This document shows positions 1 through 5,275 of a stretch of 8,805 bases of DNA, piece by piece. How positions within the stretch are numbered: the first letter of the stretch is position 1; every line of letters begins with the position of its first letter. The notes under the pieces are model-generated. The model ran no database searches. It saw only the letters and a program-made list of their open reading frames with translations, and was not told the origin of the DNA. The translations under genes were made by a program, and so were the position numbers. The stretch is from Planctomycetaceae bacterium (GTDB taxonomy: Bacteria > Planctomycetota > Planctomycetia > Planctomycetales > Planctomycetaceae): assembly GCA_016795125.1 (NCBI GenBank), contig JAEUIG010000056.1:1-8805 (forward strand), read 5' to 3'.

Positions 1-289
1 CAGGGGACAGGCAAAGCCCATTCGACTGGTCTGTCCGTCAATTGTTGTCAGCCGGCAGAATCGCGAGCGAAACAGCGCTCCCTAGCGCCAGATTCACCAC
101 GGAGGACACGGAGACCACGGAGAAGAACCAGGAGTTAAGCGCTTTTTCTCAGTGTCCTTCGTGTTCTCCGTGGTGAACTTCCTTCCTTTGCGGAGGTTGG
201 CGCGGCTGACAATGCTCAATGGACGGAGCACGACAATTATTGTGCAAAGCCGCCTCGCCCTCCCGGCTTGCGCGGCTCGACAGGTCTTC
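1..289. other. Non-coding stretch at the left edge
   Basis: I see no convincing gene here. Reading frames across it are short and low in complexity. The first 11 bases (CAGGGGACAGG) recur exactly at 1548-1558, so the edge may cut through another copy of the 7-nt repeat seen there. The rest holds the 9-nt-unit hairpin (93-177) and an A/T-rich near-palindrome (GCAC...GTGC, 228-245). No T-tract terminator follows the minus-strand gene that ends at 290. Confidence 0.6.
93..177 (+). repeat. Long imperfect hairpin made of 9-nt units
   Basis: The left arm (93-127) contains three consecutive copies of a CACGGAGNN unit. The right arm (143-177) carries the complementary form. The outer 12 bp (TTCACCACGGAG with CTCCGTGGTGAA) pair perfectly, and pairing continues inward with few mismatches to a loop of about 15 nt. 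Three imperfect positions (105/165, 111/159, 125/145) are G-T, which would be G-U pairs in plus-strand RNA but C-A mismatches in minus-strand RNA. The fold is therefore better if transcribed from the plus strand. From memory, similar CACGGAG-type repeats occur between genes in planctomycetes and some other bacteria. Its function is unknown to me. Confidence 0.75.
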
Positions 290-1531
290 TCAGCCGCCGA
301 TCTCAATGACGACGGCTGAGGCGTTGTCGCGGCCCGATTCGGCGACGGCAGCGCGTACGAGCCGTTCGGCGTCCGGCAGCTCCGTGCCGTCTCCCGTCGG
401 CTCAATCAGCCAATCGGCAATCGCGCGGTCCCACAGTCCGTCGATGACGCCGTCGGTGCACAGCAGCAGCCGGTCGCCCGGGGCGACGTCGAGTTTCGCG
501 AGTTGGGGGCGGATCAGCAGGTTGCCGGCGCCGAGCGACTGCGACAGGACGTTGCGGCGCGGATGATTGCGGGCCTCGCGTTCGTTCAGCTTGCCGGCCC
601 GGCGCAGCCAGCCCACGTGGGTGTGGTCCTCGGTGAGCTGGTGCATTCCGCCCCCCTTGGGCAGGTGGTAGATCCGCGAGTCGCCGATGTGCGCGAGATA
701 CCAGGTGCCGCCCACATACCAGACGAGGCTGAGCGTCGCGCCCATGCTGTGGCCATCGCCGTAGCTCTCGCTGAGCATCGTGAGCTGCCAGTGAATCCCC
801 TGAAAGAGATCGTAGAGGCAGTCGTACAGCGCCGAGCAACTGTGTTCGGCCGACATGCGGTAACGTCGCGGCAGCAGGCTGGTGATGTTGTCGATGGCGC
901 AGCGGCTGGCGTACTCGCCGGAATGCTCACCTCCCATGCCGTCGCTGACGGCGAACACGAAGTCGAAGTCTTCGGTCGGGCATTCGCCCACGCGGCCGAG
1001 GTAGACAAAGTCCTCGCGATTAAACGCCAGCGTGAGGAACGTGTCCTCGTTGTTGAGGCGGAACTTGCCGCGATCCGTCGTGCCGGACCACCGGAGATGG
1101 GCCGCCCGGGCCGGAGCCGTCGGGGCCTCCTGCTGGGGCAGAGACGATTCGTGATCCGGCTCCAGGATCGTCGCAAACTCAAAATCAATGATGCAGAACC
1201 GTCCGTCGCTGGCGCGGTAGGTGATGTTCCGCATGTACGGGTCGTCGTGCCGGACGCCGAAGGATTCGAGCTCGGTGAACAGGCTCTGCAGCTTTTCGTC
1301 GCCGATGTGATCGACACGCGCGCCGCAGTTGCTGGTGACCAGTTCGAGCTTTTCGCGATCAAAGCTCAGGACGCGCGGGACGAAATCGCACCCGCGCCGT
1401 TCGAGATAGCGCAGGACGCGGATTTCGTTGTCGAAGCGTTCCTGAGCGTTGGCGGCGCGGAACTGCTTGTGGACCGTCCCGTCGTAGCCGATGCGGACGA
1501 GGGCGCGGGCGGTGTCTTTGGCTTCGTGCAT
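290..1531 (-). CDS. Kinase-like domain fused to PP2C protein phosphatase
   Basis: A 413-aa cytoplasmic protein with no signal peptide or membrane helix. Residues 1-125 look like a small Bud32/RIO/APH-type kinase fold: Lys22 as possible ATP lysine, Glu36 as possible helix-C partner, the catalytic pattern H95-x-D97-x4-N102, and D116-F-E in place of DFG. A Pro/Ala-rich linker (about 126-146) leads to a PP2C domain (about 147-413). Its metal-binding motifs are present: NED at 161-163, DGMGG at 197-201, GDSR at 283-286, CTDG at 358-361 and the terminal DN at 402-403. It should dephosphorylate Ser/Thr residues using Mn/Mg; activity of the kinase part is an inference. The ATG at 1531 is the first usable start, since an in-frame TGA lies five codons upstream. 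No clear Shine-Dalgarno precedes it. The PP2C call is firm; the kinase-like call rests on motif spacing. Confidence 0.93.
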   Translation of the reverse strand: MHEAKDTARALVRIGYDGTVHKQFRAANAQERFDNEIRVLRYLERRGCDFVPRVLSFDREKLELVTSNCGARVDHIGDEKLQSLFTELESFGVRHDDPYMRNITYRASDGRFCIIDFEFATILEPDHESSLPQQEAPTAPARAAHLRWSGTTDRGKFRLNNEDTFLTLAFNREDFVYLGRVGECPTEDFDFVFAVSDGMGGEHSGEYASRCAIDNITSLLPRRYRMSAEHSCSALYDCLYDLFQGIHWQLTMLSESYGDGHSMGATLSLVWYVGGTWYLAHIGDSRIYHLPKGGGMHQLTEDHTHVGWLRRAGKLNEREARNHPRRNVLSQSLGAGNLLIRPQLAKLDVAPGDRLLLCTDGVIDGLWDRAIADWLIEPTGDGTELPDAERLVRAAVAESGRDNASAVVIEIGG

Positions 1532-1535
1532 GGAA

Positions 1536-1598
1536 GGGGGCAGGGGTCAGGGGACAGGGTCTGCCAATAGTAGATAGTGGGTAGTGGATAGTGGGTAG
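1536..1598. repeat. Two adjoining 7-nt tandem repeat arrays
   Basis: Three units of GGGGNCA (1536-1556) are followed, after a short gap, by three units of TAGTGGR (1575-1595). Both arrays have a 7-nt period and are G-rich on the plus strand, hence C-rich in the minus-strand leader of the kinase-like/PP2C gene, where they begin 4 bp before its ATG. They may explain the missing Shine-Dalgarno at that start. An identical 11-bp piece of the first array lies at 1-11. Confidence 0.7.
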
Positions 1599-1620
1599 GC
1601 TAAGCGCGGGAATTCCTGGC

Positions 1621-1692
1621 GCGATGGCAGAAGTAGGGTGCGTCTTGACGCACCGAGGCCATCGCGTGTGCGGTGCGGCGAGCCGCACCCTA
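1621..1692. repeat. REPIN-like pair of short hairpins
   Basis: Two compact palindromes stand about 17 nt apart: GGTGCGTC-TT-GACGCACC (1637-1654) and GGTGCGGC-GA-GCCGCACC (1672-1689). The whole unit is also bounded by a perfect 9-bp inverted repeat, TAGGGTGCG (1634-1642) and CGCACCCTA (1684-1692). A further 8-bp inverted pair (GCGATGGC at 1621, GCCATCGC at 1658) overlaps it. Paired short palindromes in inverted arrangement are typical of REPIN elements mobilised by RAYT transposases. No such transposase is in this window. Confidence 0.7.
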
Positions 1693-1712
1693 ATTTGGTC
1701 TGCCACTCCCAA

Positions 1713-1744
1713 TAAAAAACGCCGCTCCCTTTCAGGAGCGGCGT
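1713..1744 (-). terminator. Intrinsic terminator of the glutamine synthetase gene
   Basis: On the minus strand a perfect 10-bp GC-rich stem (arms 1735-1744 and 1719-1728, hexanucleotide loop) is followed by six T residues. It lies 27 bp past the glutamine synthetase stop codon. It should end that transcript and separate it from the kinase-like/PP2C gene, which would then need its own promoter between about 1535 and 1712. I did not find a recognisable one. Confidence 0.9.
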
Positions 1745-1771
1745 CACTGTTCACCGGTTTCCGACGATCGT

Positions 1772-2788
1772 CTACTTCACGCTCTTGATCGTCTTCAGGA
1801 TGCGGGCGATGATCTTGTACGGATCAGCCTGCGAGTTCGGACGGCGATCTTCGAGATAGCCCTTGTAGGCGTCGTTGGCGACGAAGCTGTGCGGGATGCG
1901 GATGGACGCACCGCGATTGGCGACGCCGTAGTTGAACTTGTCGATCGACTGCGTCTCGTGCAGACCGGTCAACCGGAGGTGGTTGTCCGGGCCGTACGCG
2001 GCGATGTGCTCGTCCTTGTACTTGTCGAAGGCGGCCATCAGCTTCTCGAAGTACTCCTTGCCCCCCTTGTCGCGGAGCATGGTCGTCGAGAAGTTCGTGT
2101 GCATGCCGGAGCCGTTCCAGTCCCCCTTGATCGGCTTGCAGTACAATTCGAAGTCGATGCCGTACTTCTCGCAGACGCGGTCCATCAGGTAGCGGGCCAT
2201 CCACAGGTCGTCGGCGGCCTTCTTGCCACCCTTGGCGAAGATCTGGAACTCCCACTGACCCTTGGCGACTTCGGCGTTGATGCCCTCGAGGTTGATGCCG
2301 GCGTCGTGGCAGACGTCGATATGCTCCTCGACGATTGTGCGGGCGATATCACCGACGTACTTGTAGCCGACGCCGGTGTAGTAGGGGCCCTGCGGACCGG
2401 GGTAACCTTCTTCGGGGAAGCCGAGCGGGCGGCCGTCGCGGTACAGGAAGTATTCCTGCTCGAAGCCGATCCAGATGCCTTCGTCGTCGTCCGCGACGGT
2501 GGCGCGGAAGTTGGACGGGTGCGGCCCCTTGTCGTTGGGAAGGTGCACTTCGCACAGCACCAGGTACCCGTTCCGGCGGGTGCTGTCCGGGTACAGGGCG
2601 ACCGGGTGCAGCATGCAGTCGGAGTTGTGCCCTTCGGCCTGCTGCGTGGAACTGCCGTCGAAGCCCCACAGCGGGCAGTCCTTGACGGACTTCGGTTCCG
2701 AGTCGACGATCTTCGTCTTACTGCGGAGGTTCGGTTCCGGCAGGTATCCGTCCAGCCAGACGTACTCAAGCTTGTACTTCTCAGACAT
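1772..2788 (-). CDS. glnII: Glutamine synthetase, type II (GSII)
   Basis: A 338-aa cytoplasmic enzyme that makes glutamine from glutamate, ammonia and ATP, the main entry of ammonium into metabolism. It belongs to the short GSII class (eukaryote and GlnII type), not the roughly 470-aa GSI class. An N-terminal beta-grasp part holds GFDGSST (42-48). The catalytic part shows FEQEY (109-113) with metal-binding glutamates, NAEV..GQWEFQ (171-182), GDWNGSGMHTNFST (222-235), YGPDNHLRLTG.HET (265-279), NRGASIRIP (291-299) and EDRRP (313-317). All active-site motifs look intact and the length is normal. The ATG is supported by GGGAG nine bases upstream. A strong terminator follows, so it is probably a single-gene unit. 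GSII enzymes are not controlled by the GSI adenylylation site; control here is not visible. Confidence 0.97.
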   Translation of the reverse strand: MSEKYKLEYVWLDGYLPEPNLRSKTKIVDSEPKSVKDCPLWGFDGSSTQQAEGHNSDCMLHPVALYPDSTRRNGYLVLCEVHLPNDKGPHPSNFRATVADDDEGIWIGFEQEYFLYRDGRPLGFPEEGYPGPQGPYYTGVGYKYVGDIARTIVEEHIDVCHDAGINLEGINAEVAKGQWEFQIFAKGGKKAADDLWMARYLMDRVCEKYGIDFELYCKPIKGDWNGSGMHTNFSTTMLRDKGGKEYFEKLMAAFDKYKDEHIAAYGPDNHLRLTGLHETQSIDKFNYGVANRGASIRIPHSFVANDAYKGYLEDRRPNSQADPYKIIARILKTIKSVK

Positions 2789-2797
2789 TCGTCATTA

Positions 2798-2802
2798 CTC
2801 CC
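2798..2802 (-). promoter_or_regulatory. Shine-Dalgarno site of glutamine synthetase
   Basis: GGGAG on the minus strand stands 9 nt before the ATG at 2788, which supports that start. It is one of the few clear ribosome binding sites in the window. Confidence 0.65.
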
Positions 2803-2960
2803 ATCGAAAGCGTTTTGGCGAGGGGCCAGCAGCTTCGCGGAGCCGCAGAGAGAGACGCTGAGCCGGATGCCATCGTCGAGCGCGGCTGTCGGGCATTGCT
2901 GTCGTCGTCTGCTCCACTCCGAAAACCAATGTGTCTGCCGTCCGGTCCTCAGACTGTTGA

Positions 2961-2977
2961 GCAGGCACCATGCCTGC
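2961..2977. repeat. Short perfect hairpin in the divergent spacer
   Basis: GCAGGCA and TGCCTGC pair over 7 bp around a 3-nt loop. No T-tract follows on either strand, so it is not a simple terminator. It could be a solitary REP-like palindrome or a protein-binding dyad for one of the divergent genes. Confidence 0.5.
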
Positions 2978-3115
2978 CCCTTCAGCACGTCTGCTTATAA
3001 ACTCAGCGTCCGATCGGTCCGCTGCACTCGCGTTTTCACGCGAATACGGGATTTCGGAGCCACAGTGTGCCGTAATTGTTGAAGAAAGGCAAAGCGCATG
3101 CCGGTGTGGGAGGAT

Positions 3116-3259
3116 CAAAGGGTCAGAGGGACAAAGGTGCAAAGGGGACGCACATCGGAGCCTGTTCTTGATCGACCACCCCCTTGCTCCTTTGCTCCTT
3201 GGCCTGTCTCCCTTCACAATCCCTCTGTCCCTCAGTCCCTTTGCCCCTCTGCACCTTTC
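3116..3259. repeat. Octanucleotide array in inverted arms, upstream copy
   Basis: The left arm (3116-3147) is four consecutive 8-nt units of the form CARAGGNN. The right arm (3179-3259) is about ten units of the complementary form NNCCTYTG, some degenerate, with a one-base slip near 3219. The arms are separated by about 31 nt. Segment 3124-3137 pairs with 3238-3251 with one mismatch. The right arm makes an almost pure pyrimidine leader that ends 2 bp before the beta-CASP start codon and leaves no room for a Shine-Dalgarno. Confidence 0.75.
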
Positions 3260-3261
3260 TC

Positions 3262-4656
3262 ATGAAACTCACCTTCCTCGGGGCTGCCGGCGAAGTGACC
3301 GGCAGTCAGCATCTGCTCGAAACCCGCAAGCTGCGGGTGCTCCTGGACTGCGGGCTGTTTCAGGGAGCGCGGGCGGAGTCCCGTCGCAAAAACGAAGTCT
3401 TCCACTGCCAGCCGGCGAAGCTGGATGCGGTGATTCTCTCGCACGCCCATATCGACCATTGCGGTAACCTGCCGCGGCTGTACCGCATGGGCTTCCGGGA
3501 GACCGTCTTCTGTACGCCGGCCACCGCCGACATCGCCGAATTAATGCTGCTCGACGCAGCCAAAATCCAGCTCGAAGACGCCCGGTATCTCTCCCGCAAG
3601 CTGCAGTCCGGGCATCCGCCGGTCGAGCCGCTGTACACGCCGGAAGACGTCGAAGGCCTGATGAAGCGGTTCCAGCCGCTGAAGTTCAACGAGTGGCACG
3701 AACTCTCGCCGGACTTCCGGCTGCGGTTCCATGAAGCGGGCCATATCCTCGGTTCGGCGATCACCGAACTGGAAATCCGCGAGCGTGCGGAGGTCAAACG
3801 GATCGTCTTCACTGGCGACCTCGGGCGGCGCGACATCCCGTTGCTGATTGATCCGGCCCTGGTGCAGGGGTGCGACGTGCTGATCACCGAATCCACCTAC
3901 GGCAACCGGATCCATCCGCCGGCCAGCGACATCAAGCGTGAGCTGCTGCGGATTATTCGCGAAGCGGTGGCCGTCGGGGGCCGCGTCGTGATTCCGGCAT
4001 TCGCGCTGGGCCGGACGCAGCAGGTGGTGTATTACCTGAACGAGCTGTTCAACGAGAAGCAGCTGCCGCGCGTGCCGATTTTCGTCGACAGTCCGCTGGC
4101 GACCCGGCTGACCGGCGTGTTCCGCGCGCACAACATCGCCATGGACGACGACGTCCGCCGCACCCTGCTGCACGACAAGGATCCGTTCGGCTTCGACGTG
4201 CTCACGTACACGGCGTCGCAGCAGGAATCTATGGAACTGAACCGGATGCGCGGCGCCTGCGTGATCATTTCGGCCAGCGGAATGTGCGAGAGCGGCCGGA
4301 TCGTGCATCACATCAAGCATGCCTGCAGCGACGAACGAAACTCGATCGTGCTGATCGGATACCAGGCGCCGCACACGCTCGGCCGCCAGATTGCCGACCG
4401 GCGTCCGTACCTGCGGATCTTCGACCAGGAGTATCCGCTGCGCGCGAAGGTCGAAAAGCTCGAAGGGCTGTCGGCCCACGCGGACGCCGAAGACTTCCAG
4501 TGGTGGTTCTCGCAGATGTCGGCCGACAGCCACATCGGCCGCGCGTTCCTCGTGCACGGAGAACCAGTCGCGGCACAGGCGCTGGCAGAAATGCTCCGGG
4601 ACTACTGCGACGAGGATCCGGTGATTCCACAGTTCGGGGAGGGATTTGAGATTTAA
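3262..4656 (+). CDS. Beta-CASP metallo-beta-lactamase, RNA-processing type
   Basis: A 464-aa protein of the CPSF73-like family, cytoplasmic zinc nucleases that cut or trim RNA. The metallo-beta-lactamase part shows Asp29, HAHIDH (61-66), EAGHILGSA with His161 (158-166) and TGDLGRRD with Asp186 (184-191). ESTYGNR (210-216) begins the beta-CASP region, followed by GGRVVIPAFALGRTQQ (239-254), SASGMCESGRIVHH (337-350), GYQAPHTLG (366-374), LSAHAD with His405 (403-408) and FLVHGEP (429-435). All catalytic residues appear present and the length fits bacterial members. I chose the ATG at 3262 because the N-terminus MKLTFLGAAGEVTGS is the typical first beta strand; the 26 codons before it, opening with TTG, are repeat sequence. 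Flanking octamer repeats on both sides are unusual. The RNA substrate cannot be told from sequence; RNase activity is inferred from the family. Confidence 0.95.
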   Translation: MKLTFLGAAGEVTGSQHLLETRKLRVLLDCGLFQGARAESRRKNEVFHCQPAKLDAVILSHAHIDHCGNLPRLYRMGFRETVFCTPATADIAELMLLDAAKIQLEDARYLSRKLQSGHPPVEPLYTPEDVEGLMKRFQPLKFNEWHELSPDFRLRFHEAGHILGSAITELEIRERAEVKRIVFTGDLGRRDIPLLIDPALVQGCDVLITESTYGNRIHPPASDIKRELLRIIREAVAVGGRVVIPAFALGRTQQVVYYLNELFNEKQLPRVPIFVDSPLATRLTGVFRAHNIAMDDDVRRTLLHDKDPFGFDVLTYTASQQESMELNRMRGACVIISASGMCESGRIVHHIKHACSDERNSIVLIGYQAPHTLGRQIADRRPYLRIFDQEYPLRAKVEKLEGLSAHADAEDFQWWFSQMSADSHIGRAFLVHGEPVAAQALAEMLRDYCDEDPVIPQFGEGFEI

Positions 4657-4660
4657 GGGA

Positions 4661-4734
4661 CAAAGGAGCAGAGGAGCAAAGGAACAGAGGGGGAAAACGT
4701 CATCCCTTTGCTCCCCTATTCCTCATTCCCCGAT
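4661..4734. repeat. Octanucleotide array in inverted arms, downstream copy
   Basis: Four consecutive CARAGGNN units (4661-4692) start 5 bp after the beta-CASP stop codon. About four degenerate complementary units follow (4703-4734). GGAGCAAAGG (4673-4682) and CCTTTGCTCC (4705-4714) pair perfectly over 10 bp around a 22-nt loop. The unit is the same as in the array before the gene, but shorter. It lacks a T-tract, so read-through into the CBS gene is possible. Confidence 0.75.
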
Positions 4735-4817
4735 TGACTTTCCGCCGGCCATCGGTTCTCCTGAATGCGCACGTCTCGCCCGGCGCTCTCGCGCCAACGG
4801 CACCGTCTCTCTCACGC

Positions 4818-4825
4818 GGAGGAGG
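4818..4825 (+). promoter_or_regulatory. Strong Shine-Dalgarno of the CBS gene
   Basis: GGAGGAGG ends 4 nt before the ATG at 4830, and its upstream GGAGG core stands 7 nt away. It sets the start of the CBS protein at 4830 rather than at the in-frame TTG at 4734. Confidence 0.8.
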
Positions 4826-4829
4826 TCCC

Positions 4830-5267
4830 ATGCCGACGGTTCGCGACATTCTGGCCCGCAAGGGCAATCACGTTTTGACGATCGGTCCGCAGGCCACGAT
4901 TCTCGATGCCGCCTGCCTGATGAACGAGCACAAGGTCGGCTGCCTGCTCGTCACGCACAACGATGAAATCGCCGGCATCCTGACGGAACGCGACCTTCTG
5001 GAACGGGTCGTTGCTCAATGCCGTCAACCGGACACGATGGCCGTCCGCGAAGCGATGACCACCGACGTCCTCTACTGCCGCCCGCACACCGAACTCGATG
5101 AAGTGCGGTCCATGATGAAAGAGTACCGGTTGCGGCATTTGCCCGTCGCCGACCTGCAGGGCGTGCTGCATGGCATGATCTCCATCGGCGACCTCAACGC
5201 CTGGGAAGTGCAGTCGCACGAGGCAACCATCACCGTGCTGACGGAATACATCCACGGACGGGTGTAA
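4830..5267 (+). CDS. Stand-alone CBS-domain pair protein
   Basis: A 145-aa soluble protein consisting only of two CBS domains (a Bateman module): about 8-65, with the signature GILTERDLLERV (49-60), and about 75-130, with GMISIGDL (115-122). Such modules usually bind adenosine ligands (AMP, ATP, SAM) and act as energy or ligand sensors, but the ligand cannot be read from the sequence. The start is fixed by a strong Shine-Dalgarno; the residues encoded upstream in the same frame are not part of a CBS fold. It lies 173 bp after the beta-CASP gene on the same strand, so they might share a transcript. It ends 8 bp from the stop of the opposing permease gene, with no visible terminator between. 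With no enzyme or channel domain attached, its partner is unknown. Confidence 0.93.
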   Translation: MPTVRDILARKGNHVLTIGPQATILDAACLMNEHKVGCLLVTHNDEIAGILTERDLLERVVAQCRQPDTMAVREAMTTDVLYCRPHTELDEVRSMMKEYRLRHLPVADLQGVLHGMISIGDLNAWEVQSHEATITVLTEYIHGRV

Positions 5268-5275
5268 TCGCACGG

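Larger units (their letters stand above)
2789..3261. other. Divergent spacer between glutamine synthetase and beta-CASP genes
   Basis: This 473-bp region must hold promoters for both divergent genes. I found no convincing pair of -35/-10 boxes; the best -10-like string is TATAAA near 2996, without a matching -35. Frames across it are unlike real proteins and run through repeats. It contains a 7-bp hairpin at 2961-2977 and the octamer arrays from 3116. The part next to glutamine synthetase (about 2815-2955) shows no structure I can name. Confidence 0.55.

Noticed and set aside
228..245. GCAC...GTGC near-palindrome as terminator of the kinase-like/PP2C gene
   Set aside because: The stem is only 4 bp outside an imperfect A/T core, and no T-tract follows on the minus strand.
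503..1570. A long plus-strand open frame across the kinase-like/PP2C gene
   Set aside because: It is antisense to a gene with complete PP2C motifs. Its product is rich in Ala, Val and Arg with no recognisable domain, as expected of a GC-rich shadow frame.
1889..3082. A 397-codon plus-strand open frame over glutamine synthetase
   Set aside because: It is the antisense shadow of an intact GSII gene and has no domain signal; its tail runs into the non-coding spacer.
2795..3217. A 140-codon minus-strand frame in the divergent spacer
   Set aside because: It crosses the hairpin and octamer repeat arrays, has no ribosome binding site that I can see, and its composition is unlike the neighbouring proteins.
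3184..3261. An N-terminal extension of the beta-CASP protein from a TTG start
   Set aside because: The 26 extra residues are only the translation of octamer repeats, and family members begin at MKLTFLGAAGEVTG.
1..4734. CRISPR array
   Set aside because: The repeats are 7-9 nt, contiguous or nearly so, and have no unique spacers of regular length; no cas gene is present.
4734..4767. Possible promoter with TTGACT at 4734
   Set aside because: No -10 box stands at 16-18 bp; the nearest A/T-containing string is 22 bp away.
4734..4829. An N-terminal extension of the CBS protein from a TTG start
   Set aside because: The ATG at 4830 has a strong, well-placed Shine-Dalgarno, and the extension has no fold or motif.
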